Positions 53,804 through 62,928 of a stretch of DNA of 64,000 nucleotides are shown piece by piece. Each line of letters starts with the position of its first letter. Position 1 is the first letter of the stretch. The translations under genes and the position numbers were made by a program. Under the pieces are notes generated by a model. The model was not told the origin of the DNA. It worked only from the letters and a program-made list of their open reading frames with translations, and did no database searches. This DNA comes from VFJJ01 sp031362415 (lineage in GTDB: Bacteria; Actinomycetota; Acidimicrobiia; IMCC26256; VFJJ01): positions 76,305-140,304 of the forward strand of contig JANLSK010000006.1 of assembly GCA_031362415.1 (NCBI GenBank), read 5' to 3'.

Positions 53804-54700
53804 TCACCCGATTGCCAGGATCTCGCGGGCCTGATCGGGACGGGCGACCTCGTGGCCGAGTGCCCGCACCAGAGTCGCGGCTTCCTTCACCACGTCGGCG
53901 TTCGTCGGCGGGTGAGCGTCGTGGTCGCTGAGCTCGAGATGCGGCCAGTCGCCCAGCCCGAGCGCGATGTGGCCCCCGGCCTCGACCGCCGCAACCAGCA
54001 GCGACAAGGCGTTCGAACCGTAGGTGAGCACCGACCACTGCACGTCACGGCCCGCCGGAAGGAACTCGACGATCGTGCGCATCCCAGCGACGGACGCAGG
54101 GTGCGCCGAGAGGATCAGGTCGGAAAGGGTCACCTGCGCATAGACGGGCTCAGCCACGAGCCCCATGTCGCAGAAGGCGCCCAGGGTTCTCGCCGCGCCC
54201 ACGTTCCACAGCGCCAGCATCGGTTTTACGCCAGCGCTGGTCACGATCTCGACCAACCGGCGAAGTGTCCTCACCGGGTTGAGATACACCATGTCCTCGT
54301 TGGCAAAGGTTCGAGTCGCCGGGTCATAGGGATCGAGGTTGATGGAGGTGAGATCGATCGGGGCCAGGTCGGGACGGGTGTCGTCAGACGCGGCCATGGC
54401 CACGACATGCGTGGTGCGCTCCTCAGCCGTCGGGAGTGTGCCCGCACCCAAAGTGGGCATGACGATCAGGTCGGTTCGGGCCTTGACAAGGCGGGCCGTC
54501 TCCGCGTACAGCCCGACGGCCGTCGACGGAGCGCCGCTCACCGGATCACGGGCGTGGTAGTGGAAGATCGCCGCGCCGGCGTCGCGACAGGCCTCGGCGT
54601 CGGCGGCGAGCTCAGCGGGGCTGAAGGGCACCTTCCGATTGAGCGCCCGGCCCGTGTACTCGTTGGCTCGTACCTCGATGATGACCGGATCTCTGCTCAT
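53804..54700 (-). CDS. beta-keto acid cleavage enzyme (BKACE, DUF849)
   Basis: A 298-residue TIM-barrel enzyme: PVIIEVRANEYTGR, and the zinc-binding FHYHARD with H47 and H49, then the conserved PMLALWNVGAARTLGAF and GGHIALGLGDWP. BKACE enzymes condense a beta-keto acid with acetyl-CoA and split it to acetoacetate and a CoA ester (Kce-type). Co-oriented with the SDR gene at 54758 and upstream of SBP2, so it may use a product imported by the transporter next to it. Confidence 0.92.
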   Translation of the reverse strand: MSRDPVIIEVRANEYTGRALNRKVPFSPAELAADAEACRDAGAAIFHYHARDPVSGAPSTAVGLYAETARLVKARTDLIVMPTLGAGTLPTAEERTTHVVAMAASDDTRPDLAPIDLTSINLDPYDPATRTFANEDMVYLNPVRTLRRLVEIVTSAGVKPMLALWNVGAARTLGAFCDMGLVAEPVYAQVTLSDLILSAHPASVAGMRTIVEFLPAGRDVQWSVLTYGSNALSLLVAAVEAGGHIALGLGDWPHLELSDHDAHPPTNADVVKEAATLVRALGHEVARPDQAREILAIG

Positions 54701-54757
54701 GCCGCTCCCTTCGTATACGCCAGCGCCGGGATGCCCGGAGGGCGGGGCCCGGTGCCA

Positions 54758-55600
54758 TCAAGCCCAGAGGAAGTAGCCGCCGTCGACCATGAGGGTTTGG
54801 CCCGTCATGTATCGGGTGGCATCGCTCAGCAGGAAGTGGGCGACGGGAGCGATGTCGTGCTCGGGATGGCCGTCGCGGCCCATGGGGTGCAAGGGATCGT
54901 CGATCACGAACGCCTCTCGCCGAAACCGCTCCTCGGGCGGCCGGCGGTGCGCGGCCGACGACGGGCAGATGCAGTTCACCGTGATCCCGTCACGGCCCCA
55001 CTCCCGTGCCGCCGTGCGGGTGAGCGCCCTGATCGCTTCCTTCGACGCGTTGTACGGACCGTAGCCCGAGGCGCCGGTGATGCCGTTCGATGAGCCGAAG
55101 TTGACAATGCGACCCCAGCCCTGGGCCGCCATGTGGGGATACACCGCTTGCATCGCCCACAACGTTCCCTTCACGCCGGAGTCGAACAACACGTCGAGGT
55201 CGTCCTCGGTCACCTCGGCCAAGGCCGCCACGGGGCGGAAGGTCTGCGCGTTGTTGACGATACCGTCAACTTGGCCGTAGCGCTCGACGGTCAGGGCCAC
55301 CATGGCGTCGATGGAGTCCTTGTTCATGATGTTGCACTCGACGCCGAGATGATCGATGCCGAGCTCGCTCAGCTCGGCGGTGACGGTCTCCATGCGATTG
55401 AGCTTCCACTCGGCCAGCACCACGCGAGCGCCCGAGCGCCCGAGGTGGTGCACGAGCCCCCTCCCGATGCCCCGTCCGGCACCGGTGACGATGATCACCT
55501 TGCCGGCGACGCTGTGCTGATCGGCCTCGGGTCCAACTCGGGGTTGGGCCGCAGTGGTCGCGGACTGGGCGTCGGGCGTCGTTCCAGGTGTGCGCGTCAT
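54758..55600 (-). CDS. short-chain dehydrogenase/reductase
   Basis: A 280-residue SDR. GKVIIVTGAGRGIGRGLVHH is the cofactor motif, GIVNNAQTFRPVAAL a variant of NNAG, VNFGSSNGITG and YGPYNASKEAIRAL give the catalytic Ser, Tyr, Lys. C-terminal TLMVDGGYFLWA is typical. It is divergent from 55623 with only 22 bases between starts, so at least one of the two genes must be leaderless or nearly so. Confidence 0.9.
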   Translation of the reverse strand: MTRTPGTTPDAQSATTAAQPRVGPEADQHSVAGKVIIVTGAGRGIGRGLVHHLGRSGARVVLAEWKLNRMETVTAELSELGIDHLGVECNIMNKDSIDAMVALTVERYGQVDGIVNNAQTFRPVAALAEVTEDDLDVLFDSGVKGTLWAMQAVYPHMAAQGWGRIVNFGSSNGITGASGYGPYNASKEAIRALTRTAAREWGRDGITVNCICPSSAAHRRPPEERFRREAFVIDDPLHPMGRDGHPEHDIAPVAHFLLSDATRYMTGQTLMVDGGYFLWA

Positions 55601-55622
55601 GGATGTCACGGTACGGTGCCTC

Positions 55623-56333
55623 ATGCTGCTCGTGCACGAGGTCCACTCGGTCGACGGCCGTCACGACGACGACTTCGACGCCGCATATCGCGACGGGTAC
55701 GTCGCCGCGCTCGGAGCCGACGACGACGCCCGGCTCCTGTACTACCTGCACCACGCCCACGGCGGGGGACGGTCGTACCGGGTCGTCACGATCACCGCCG
55801 TGCGCGACGCAGCGGCCTGGGGGCACCTCGCCGAGCGCGTGCATCGCGGCGATCTGCGCCCGTGGTCCGAACACCTCGACACGATCCGTCATGACGTGAC
55901 GGCCAAGATGCTGGTGCCTGTGCCCTGGTCGCCGCTGCAGGACCTCGACCTGGCGTCGGTTCCCACCAGCGGCGTCGACCACGATCTCACCCTGTTCATG
56001 GAGGACACGGTGTGGCCTTACGAGGGTCGCCTCGAGGACTACGTGGAGAAGTCGGGGGCGATCTACGGCGCCTGGATGGCCTCCGAGGAGCACTCCAAGC
56101 AGGCCATGCTCCGCATCGAGGCCGCCTTCCGCACATCCTTCGGGACGGGCGCCCGCCGCGAAATCGTGCTCTGGCAAAGGGTGACGAAGCCCGACGGCCT
56201 GTTGCGTCTGCTCACCACCGAGCTCCCGGCCGAGTACAAGGTACGGGGCAACTGGATGGTCGACGGTCTCGACTATCGCGACCAATGGGAGTCGCGTCTC
56301 CTCCGCACGACGCGCTGGTCGCCACTCGCATGA
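55623..56333 (+). CDS. conserved protein with dimeric alpha/beta-barrel (NIPSNAP/EthD-like) look
   Basis: A 236-residue soluble protein. MLLVHEVHSVDGRHDDDFDA and LLYYLHHAHGGGRSYRVVTI resemble a ferredoxin-like alpha/beta repeat, and a second half with FRTSFGTGARREIVLWQRVT may be a second copy. I cannot assign a reaction. It opens near the divergent SDR and precedes the hydantoinase operon after 158 bases. The frame continues upstream to 55554, but that is antisense to the SDR N-terminus. Confidence 0.7.
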   Translation: MLLVHEVHSVDGRHDDDFDAAYRDGYVAALGADDDARLLYYLHHAHGGGRSYRVVTITAVRDAAAWGHLAERVHRGDLRPWSEHLDTIRHDVTAKMLVPVPWSPLQDLDLASVPTSGVDHDLTLFMEDTVWPYEGRLEDYVEKSGAIYGAWMASEEHSKQAMLRIEAAFRTSFGTGARREIVLWQRVTKPDGLLRLLTTELPAEYKVRGNWMVDGLDYRDQWESRLLRTTRWSPLA

Positions 56334-56491
56334 CCCTTCCCCACGGGTGGCGTGAGGTGCGCCAGGCCACACAACCCGCGCACCGACCCGTGTAGGCGGT
56401 CCCCGGACCCGATGACACCGACGTCAGGTATCGTGCCCCGTATCGTTGGTTGCGGGGACCGCACCCGCTGCTGTCCGAGGAGGTCGTCATC

Positions 56492-58393
56492 GTGGCGCTA
56501 ACCCTTGAAACCACGTCGCTCGCTCCGCTCGAGGCGCCAGATGGCAGCTCGGGGGCGATCGACCAGATCACGGCCGAGGTGATCCGCTCGGCCATGGAGA
56601 CCGTGTGCTTCGAGATGGCCACGTTCGTCTCGCGCACGGCCACGACCCCGATCCTCAACCAGAGCAACGAGCGCAACGCCACGGTGCACGACTGGCGGGG
56701 ACGGCTGGCCGCGCTGTCGGTAGGCATACCGCAGTTCATGCTCTCGGCCACACTGCCCATCGACTTCGCGCTCGAGTTCCTGGGCGAGGAGCTCTATCCC
56801 GGCGACGTGCTCGTGGCCAACGACCCCTACCACGGCGGCGGACACCTTCCCGACTTCAACGTGTTCGCACCCGTGTTCCACACCCGCGACGACGGCACCG
56901 ACGAGCTGGTGCTGATCGCCTCGATCCAGTGCCACCACGGCGACACCGGTGGGGCCATGGCCGGCGGCTACAACGTCTTCGCCAAGGACATCTGGTCGGA
57001 AGGTACCCGCTACCCGTTGCTCAAGATCTTCGAGCGGGGCAAGGAACGGCGCGATGTCGTGCTCACGATGCGGGCCAACAACCGCATTGCCGGTTTCGTC
57101 GGCGATCTCCGGGCCCAGGTGGGCGCGGCGCAGCTCGGTGTGGAACGTCTGGGCGAGGTCATCCGGCGCTATGGCCCTGAGACCGTGAAAGGGGCCTGCG
57201 ATCATGTGATCGACGACACCAAGCGCCGCTTCCGTTCGGAGATCGCGGCCTGGGCCGACGGCACGTATGAAGCCGACGCCTACGTCGACGCCGATCCGAT
57301 GGGCAACAAGGACATCCACGTCCATGTCGCGGTCACCGTCGACGGCGAGCGACTCCTCATCGACTTCGAGGGGTCCGACACGCGCCCGGAGATCCAGGCG
57401 TGGTCCACGTTCGGCAACACCAGGGGCCAGGTCGTGGCGCAGCTCGCGTCGCTCGTCGACCCGACGATCCCCAAGAACCAAGGGTTCTTCGAGTGCATCG
57501 AGCTCAACATTCCCTTGGGTTGTTGCCTGAACCCCGTCGAGGGCAAGCCGGTCTCGGCGGGCACGCATCATCCCGGCGTGGAGGTGTGCGACGCCATTGC
57601 GCTGGCCTTCGCCCAGCTCATCCCCGACCGGGTCTGCCCCCAGTCGTACAAGTACGGCGCGCCCCGCCAGATGTGGGGTGACCTCGATCCTCGCACGGGG
57701 CGCCCGTTCTTCGACCACGGCGGCGAAGTGAACGCCGGCTGGGTCAACGGCGTCAAGGGCGTCGACGGTTGGGGCGCGCTGGTGGCCAGCAACGGCAACC
57801 TCATCAAGGCCTCGGCCGAGATCAACGAGACGATCTTCCCCCATTTCCTCCGAGGCCGGAACTACATCACCGACTCGGGCGGGGCCGGGCAATGGCGCGG
57901 CGGCTGCGGCTCGCTGTTCCTGAAGGAAGCGCGCACGCCCACCTACATCAGCCAGTACGTGGTGAACCAGTACCGCACGCATCCCGGTATCGCCGGCGGG
58001 GCGAACGGTGCGCCCGACACGTGCTACCTCAAGGTCGGAGGTCCGGCCGAGGCGGTGGTCCGGGTCGATCCTTCGGTCACCGGCGTCCTGTTGGAGACGG
58101 GCGAACGGTTGGAGTACCACTTCGGCGGCGGTGGGGGCTGGGGCGACGCGCTCCTGCGTGATCCGCAGGCCGTCCTCGAGGACGTGTGGGACGAGTACGT
58201 GTCGGTGGAAGGGGCCCGGCGCGACTACGGCGTCGTCATCACCGGCAGCGTCGTCGACATGGACCTTGCCCTCGACGTCCCCGCGACCGATGCACTCCGG
58301 GCGCAACGTCGCGCCACGGCCGACGCGAACCGAGCCCACACTGGCGGGACCCCAGGCACCCCAGGCACCCCAGGCGCGCTCGGGGCGTCGTGA
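56492..58393 (+). CDS. hyuB: hydantoinase B / oxoprolinase beta-subunit family protein
   Basis: A 633-residue protein of the N-methylhydantoinase B family: AEVIRSAMETVCFEMATFVSR, VLVANDPYHGGGHLPDFNVF, HHPGVEVCDAIALAFAQL and YITDSGGAGQWRGGCGSLFL. With the HyuA subunit it hydrolyses a hydantoin, acetophenone-carboxylate-like or oxoproline ring with ATP. GTG 56492 has a GAGGAGG site. Its C-terminus is a GTPGTPGTPGA tail made by three 9-base repeats (58346-58372). The RDD gene overlaps its stop. Confidence 0.92.
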   Translation: MALTLETTSLAPLEAPDGSSGAIDQITAEVIRSAMETVCFEMATFVSRTATTPILNQSNERNATVHDWRGRLAALSVGIPQFMLSATLPIDFALEFLGEELYPGDVLVANDPYHGGGHLPDFNVFAPVFHTRDDGTDELVLIASIQCHHGDTGGAMAGGYNVFAKDIWSEGTRYPLLKIFERGKERRDVVLTMRANNRIAGFVGDLRAQVGAAQLGVERLGEVIRRYGPETVKGACDHVIDDTKRRFRSEIAAWADGTYEADAYVDADPMGNKDIHVHVAVTVDGERLLIDFEGSDTRPEIQAWSTFGNTRGQVVAQLASLVDPTIPKNQGFFECIELNIPLGCCLNPVEGKPVSAGTHHPGVEVCDAIALAFAQLIPDRVCPQSYKYGAPRQMWGDLDPRTGRPFFDHGGEVNAGWVNGVKGVDGWGALVASNGNLIKASAEINETIFPHFLRGRNYITDSGGAGQWRGGCGSLFLKEARTPTYISQYVVNQYRTHPGIAGGANGAPDTCYLKVGGPAEAVVRVDPSVTGVLLETGERLEYHFGGGGGWGDALLRDPQAVLEDVWDEYVSVEGARRDYGVVITGSVVDMDLALDVPATDALRAQRRATADANRAHTGGTPGTPGTPGALGAS

Positions 58394-58890
58394 CCGGAGG
58401 CGCCGGGCAACCCGTCTCACCGTGGTCGTTGGAAAGACATCCACGCGACCGGTTGGGCGAGTGCGACCCGTTCCGACGGGTGGGCGCCCGCGTCGTCGAC
58501 TTCATCCCCCATTTCGCCGTCGTCGTCGCCACGCTGGCGGCCGCCGGGCGTGTCGATCTCTCCGACAGCGAGCGACTTCCGATCATCATCTTCCCGGTCA
58601 TCTACGAGCTTGTGATGGTCGGTCTGCGGGGCCAGACGCTGGGCAAGATGGCGGTCCACGCCAGGGTCGTCGCGGCCGACGGCGGCCGGGCCAGTTGGGC
58701 CCAGGCGGCGGTCCGCTCGCTGTCCTTGTACGGCTTGGCCGGGCTCGCCGGCTACGTCTCGGTGCTCGGGGCACCCAGTATGGGTTGGCTGTTCCTCACG
58801 CTGGCGATGATGTTCTTCCACGGCCTCGGTCCGCACGACTACCTCGCCCGCACCAAGGTCGTCCTCGACACCGGTATCAACCGGTCGTGA
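58390..58890 (+). CDS. RDD-family membrane protein
   Basis: A 166-residue membrane protein. FRRVGARVVDFIPHFAVVVA is the RDD start, then LPIIIFPVIYELVMVGLRGQ TLGKMAVHARVV (the conserved GQTLGK motif), and further hydrophobic segments SLYGLAGLAGYV and WLFLTLAMMFFHGLG. Function is unknown, with transport or sensing suggested for other RDD proteins. It starts at a GTG overlapping the hyuB stop and ends 28 bases before hyuA, so it is inserted inside the hydantoinase operon. Confidence 0.88.
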   Translation: MTGGAGQPVSPWSLERHPRDRLGECDPFRRVGARVVDFIPHFAVVVATLAAAGRVDLSDSERLPIIIFPVIYELVMVGLRGQTLGKMAVHARVVAADGGRASWAQAAVRSLSLYGLAGLAGYVSVLGAPSMGWLFLTLAMMFFHGLGPHDYLARTKVVLDTGINRS

Positions 58891-58918
58891 GCCCACGGGA
58901 TTCCCAAGGAGCACAACG

Positions 58919-61024
58919 ATGAGCGGATATCGGATCGGCATCGACGTCGGGGGAACGTTCACCGACGTCGTCGCTCGGCGACCCGACGGCACCCTGGTGC
59001 TCGAGAAGGCGCCGACCACGCCCGACGACCAATCGCGCGGCGTGCTCGACGCCATATCCCGACTGGCCGACGCCGAGCGTACCGACCTCGGGGCGCTGCT
59101 CGCCGCGACCGAAGCCGTCGTGCACGGCACCACCACGGGCGACAACACCATGATCCAGATGACGGGCGCCTCGGTGGGCCTGCTGGTCACCGAGGGCTTT
59201 CGCGACGAGATCGAATTCCGCCGCTGCTACAAGGAGAACATCTGGGACCCGACGCTCCCGGCGCCCGAGCCCATCGCCAAACGGCGGGTCCGCCTCGAGA
59301 TTCCTGAGCGAATGTCGGCCGAGGGCCAGATCGTCGACCCGCTCGATGAGACGGCCGTCCGCCATGCGGTGCAGAGGTTGCAGCGCTTCGGGGTCACGTC
59401 GATCGCCGTCGTGTATCTGCACGCCTACCTCAACCCGGTCCACGAGGTACGCACCCGCGAGATCATCCTCGAGGAGTACCCGGGGGTTGCGTCGATCTCG
59501 CTGTCGCACGAGGTGTTCCCCAAGCCGCCGGAGTTCGAGCGCACCTCCACCACCCTCGTCAACGCCTACGTGGGCCCGCCGATCTCGCGCTACCTCGATC
59601 GGTTGGAGGCTGCGCTACACGATGCCGGCTACACCAATGAGCTCCTGATCGCCACCTCGGCCGGCGGGGTCACCACGCCCATCGCCTTGCAGTCCAAGGC
59701 CGTGGCCACGATCGGCTCGGGTCCCACCGGCGGGGCCATGGCCGCCGCCCGGGCCGCAACGGCAGCCGGGTTGGGCAACGTGGTCTCGGTCGACATGGGC
59801 GGAACGTCATACGACGTGTGCCTCATCCGTGACGGCCGTCCCACGGTCACCACCGACTGGAACTGGCGTCACCGCTACTGCATCGCGCTCCCCATGGTCG
59901 ACATCCACTCGATCGGCGCCGGCGGCGGGTCGGTCGTGCAGGCCGCAAGTGGAGCGCTCGAGGTCGGTCCACGATCGGCCGGCTCGCAACCCGGGCCCAT
60001 CTGCTACCAACGCGGCGGGCACGAGCCCTGCGTCACCGATGTCGATCTCGTGCTCGGACGCCTTGCCCCCCAAGGGTTCTACGGCGGCCGCATGTCGCTC
60101 GACATCGACGGTTCCCGCCACGGCCTGGCCAAGGTGGCCGCCGACGTGGGTATGGCCTCGGCCGACGACGCCGCCGTCGGCGCGGCCGCCATCGTCGACG
60201 CGCACATGACCGACGCCGTCCGCCGAGTGCTCTCGCTCGCCGGAGCCGACCCGCGCGACCTCGACCTCGTGGCCTTCGGCGGGATGGGCGCCGTGCACGC
60301 CACGGCCCAGGCCGCTGCGCTGGGGATGCGCCGAGTGCTCGTGCCGCGCGCCGCTCCGGCCTTCTCCGCCTTGGGATTGCTGACCGCCGACCATGTCGTC
60401 GACCTGACCCAGGGGTACATCGTCCCTTGGCAGCAGGCCGACATCGCCCGCATCGCGGCCATGGCTGACACCCTCGAGGCCCGGGCCCGGGCTGAGCTGA
60501 AGATCTCGCACATCCCCGAGGAGCGTCTGCGCTTCGAGTGGTTCTGCAACCTGGTGTATCCCGGCCAGACGTTCGACGTGGCCATCCCGTGCGGGCGCCC
60601 GTCCAACCCGTCCAACCCGTCCAACCCGTCCAACCCGTCCAATCCGGGCGCCGGCGACGGCAACGTGCTCGCGTCGGCGGTTTCCGAGTTCCATCGCCGC
60701 TACGAGGAAGCTCGGCTCATCGAGGCCCGGGCTCAGGAACCCGTGTTCCGGGGCTTGCGCCTCGTGGCCACCGGGCTCGTCGACCAAGCCGACACCGTCG
60801 GGCTGGCTCCGGCGACCGCTCCGCAGCCGGTGGGTACCAGGCGCCTGTTCGCCGGCGACGAGTGGTTCGCCGAGGCCCCCGTGTACGACGGCGAGACCTG
60901 GCGTCCCGGCTCCGAAGTGGTGGGGCCGGCCATCGTGCAGTTCCGCTTCACGAGCCTGGTGCTACGACCGGGCGACCGGGCGCGCGTGCTCCCCCACGGC
61001 GACGTCATCGTCGACGTGGCCTGA
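58919..61024 (+). CDS. hyuA: hydantoinase A / oxoprolinase alpha-subunit family protein
   Basis: A 701-residue ASKHA-fold ATPase subunit. IGIDVGGTFTDVVARRPDGT is the phosphate-binding start; HGTTTGDNTMIQMTGASVGL, SVDMGGTSYDVCLI and GGMGAVHATAQAAALG are the conserved blocks. Pairs with HyuB. Near residue 562 it contains five copies of Ser-Asn-Pro (bases 60602-60646) that interrupt an otherwise normal sequence. A GGAG site precedes ATG 58919. Confidence 0.93.
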   Translation: MSGYRIGIDVGGTFTDVVARRPDGTLVLEKAPTTPDDQSRGVLDAISRLADAERTDLGALLAATEAVVHGTTTGDNTMIQMTGASVGLLVTEGFRDEIEFRRCYKENIWDPTLPAPEPIAKRRVRLEIPERMSAEGQIVDPLDETAVRHAVQRLQRFGVTSIAVVYLHAYLNPVHEVRTREIILEEYPGVASISLSHEVFPKPPEFERTSTTLVNAYVGPPISRYLDRLEAALHDAGYTNELLIATSAGGVTTPIALQSKAVATIGSGPTGGAMAAARAATAAGLGNVVSVDMGGTSYDVCLIRDGRPTVTTDWNWRHRYCIALPMVDIHSIGAGGGSVVQAASGALEVGPRSAGSQPGPICYQRGGHEPCVTDVDLVLGRLAPQGFYGGRMSLDIDGSRHGLAKVAADVGMASADDAAVGAAAIVDAHMTDAVRRVLSLAGADPRDLDLVAFGGMGAVHATAQAAALGMRRVLVPRAAPAFSALGLLTADHVVDLTQGYIVPWQQADIARIAAMADTLEARARAELKISHIPEERLRFEWFCNLVYPGQTFDVAIPCGRPSNPSNPSNPSNPSNPGAGDGNVLASAVSEFHRRYEEARLIEARAQEPVFRGLRLVATGLVDQADTVGLAPATAPQPVGTRRLFAGDEWFAEAPVYDGETWRPGSEVVGPAIVQFRFTSLVLRPGDRARVLPHGDVIVDVA
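60602..60646. repeat. five 9-base in-frame repeats TCCAACCCG in hyuA
   Basis: Four exact TCCAACCCG copies and one TCCAATCCG, encoding (SNP)5. The flanking protein sequence is normal hyuA, so the tract is an insertion in a surface loop. Confidence 0.92.
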
Positions 61025-61054
61025 GCGCGAAGGCGGGTCGTAGAGTCCGGGCCC

Positions 61055-61780
61055 ATGAAGACTCACGACGTCACGCTCACCACGGCCGACGGCCCCATGC
61101 GGGTCTACGAAGCGATCCCCGATGGGCCCATTTGCGGCGCGGTGATCGTCGTCCAGGAAGCCTTCGGGGTGAACAGCCACATCGAAGACGTCACCCGGCG
61201 CACCGCGGACGCCGGCTTCCATGCGGTATCACCCGAGCTCTTCCACCGCTCCGGCGAGCGGTCGTTCGCTCCCTACGACGACATCCAGCAGGCGATCGGC
61301 CTCATCCAGAAATGCAGTAACGACACCATGCTGATGGACGTCGACGCCACCATCGCCCACCTCAACGCCCAAGGCTTCGCCAACGACCACATCGGGATCG
61401 TGGGCTTCTGCATGGGTGGACGGGTCACCTTCCTCACCGCGGCCCGCCGCAAGATCGGTGCGGCCGTTGGCTACTACGGCGGCATGATCGTGTCGTCGCC
61501 GTTCCCCGCCATCGCTCCGTTGCTCGACGAAGCCGGCTCCATTCAGACGCCGTGGCTGGGGATCTTCGGCGACGCCGACGCCGGCATCCCCATGACCGAC
61601 GTGGCCACCCTCACGGGGGCCCTGAAGGCCGCAGATGTGGCCCACCACGTGATCACGTACCCCGGTGCCGACCACGGCTTCAACTGCGACGACCGTCCCG
61701 TATACCACGAGCAGGCTTCCAAGGACGCGTGGCCGCGTGCCCTGGCCTGGTTCCAGCTCCATTTCGGCGCACCGTCGTGA
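61055..61780 (+). CDS. dienelactone hydrolase family protein
   Basis: A 241-residue alpha/beta hydrolase with the nucleophile Cys in GIVGFCMGGRV (C119), the acid in GIFGDADAGIP and the His in YPGADHGFN. It hydrolyses lactone or thioester bonds, as in dienelactone breakdown. It lies 30 bases after hyuA in the same direction and may act on the product of ring opening. A 26-base tandem duplication begins at its stop codon (61772). Confidence 0.92.
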   Translation: MKTHDVTLTTADGPMRVYEAIPDGPICGAVIVVQEAFGVNSHIEDVTRRTADAGFHAVSPELFHRSGERSFAPYDDIQQAIGLIQKCSNDTMLMDVDATIAHLNAQGFANDHIGIVGFCMGGRVTFLTAARRKIGAAVGYYGGMIVSSPFPAIAPLLDEAGSIQTPWLGIFGDADAGIPMTDVATLTGALKAADVAHHVITYPGADHGFNCDDRPVYHEQASKDAWPRALAWFQLHFGAPS

Positions 61781-61823
61781 CGTTCGTGAGCGGGTGACCG
61801 TCGTGACGTGCGTGAGCGGGTGA
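61772..61823. repeat. 26-base tandem duplication spanning the dienelactone hydrolase stop
   Basis: CCGTCGTGACG-CGTGAGCGGGTGA units at 61772-61797 and 61798-61823 match 25 of 26 bases. The first copy includes the last codons and stop of the hydrolase. Confidence 0.9.
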
Positions 61824-61839
61824 GAGCGCTCACACCGGC

Positions 61840-62865
61840 GTGAACGTCGCGATCATCGGGACGGGCTTCGGCGCGCGGGTGGTTGCCCCGTCGTTCGCCG
61901 CAGCGGGTTGCGAGATCGTCGGCGTCGTGTCGTCTCGTGACGACGCCTCGGTCGGGGCGCTGTGCCGAAGGGCCGACGTCGACCTGGTCGCCGTGCACTC
62001 GCCGCCCTTCTTGCACCGCCGTCACGTCGCGCTGGCCGTCGAGGCAGGCAAGCACGTGTTGTGCGACAAACCCTTCGGCACATCGACGGCCGACGCCGAG
62101 GCCATGGTGGGAATGGCCGAGGCGGCGGGCGTGGAGACCTTCTGCAACTTCGAGTTCCGCCGAGATCCCGTTCGGGAGCGGATGCGTGAGCTCCTGCGCG
62201 ACGGCGCCATCGGCCGGCCCGAGCACGTGCAGTGGGTCCACATCTCGTCTGGGACCAGGGTGCCGCTTCGGCCACACGGCTGGCTGTTCGAACGTGAGTC
62301 GGGGGGCGGCTGGATCGGCGCCTGGGCCTCGCACGCCGTCGACGCGCTGCGCTGGTGGCTGGGCGAGGTCGTCGACGTGCACTGCGTCCCTCGCACGAGC
62401 GTGTCGGAGCGTCCGACGACCGAGGGTGTCATGCGCCGCTGCGATGCCGAGGACGGGATCACCGCCGCGCTCACCCTCATCGGCGGGGTGACCGTCGCCA
62501 TCGACTCCACGTTCGCGTCCACCGTGAGCCTGCCGCCCCGGATCGTGATCACGGGATCCGACGGCGCCCTCGAGAACATCGCCGACAGGCGTCTCGTGCT
62601 GCACCGCCCCGACGGTACCCGCCACGACGTCACCCCCGTCGACGGTCCCGGAGATGACGGCCCGGCCCCGGGTGGCTCGGGCCCGCCCGCCGATCGTCAC
62701 GCGCTGCCCATGCGTCGCTGGGCCGCGGCGATCCGCGACGCACTGGAGACCGGCCGGCCGACCACCCCGTCCTTCCTCGACGGCCTCGCCTGTCGTCGAG
62801 TCCTCGACCGCATGCGGCTTTCTCAACTGTCCGCGTGGGTACCCGGATCCGGGTACCCACGCTGA
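61840..62865 (+). CDS. Gfo/Idh/MocA-family oxidoreductase
   Basis: A 341-residue NAD(P)-dependent oxidoreductase. It begins VNVAIIGTGFGARVVAPSFA (GxGxxG) and has AGKHVLCDKPFGTSTADAEA, the EKP-like motif with DKP, plus WIGAWASHAVDALRWWLGE in the C-terminal domain. The substrate is probably a cyclic polyol or sugar-like compound. GTG 61840 is the start used. Its last 14 codons (QLSAWVPGSGYPR) and stop are read from palindromic element 3a, so its native C-terminus may be altered. Confidence 0.9.
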   Translation: MNVAIIGTGFGARVVAPSFAAAGCEIVGVVSSRDDASVGALCRRADVDLVAVHSPPFLHRRHVALAVEAGKHVLCDKPFGTSTADAEAMVGMAEAAGVETFCNFEFRRDPVRERMRELLRDGAIGRPEHVQWVHISSGTRVPLRPHGWLFERESGGGWIGAWASHAVDALRWWLGEVVDVHCVPRTSVSERPTTEGVMRRCDAEDGITAALTLIGGVTVAIDSTFASTVSLPPRIVITGSDGALENIADRRLVLHRPDGTRHDVTPVDGPGDDGPAPGGSGPPADRHALPMRRWAAAIRDALETGRPTTPSFLDGLACRRVLDRMRLSQLSAWVPGSGYPR

Positions 62866-62871
62866 CAGTTG
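62824..62871. repeat. palindromic element 3a (left flank of nuclease cassette 3)
   Basis: 48 bases: CAACTGTC, a central perfect 30-base palindrome (GCGTGGGTACCCGGA and its complement), and GACAGTTG; only one base pair (C/T) mismatches in the complete element. It holds the stop codon of the Gfo/Idh gene. Confidence 0.93.
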
Positions 62872-62928
62872 GAGGGGTTTCGAGGGGTTGGGGAGTTCCT
62901 GTCACACCCCCCGGGCATCCTGTCGAGC

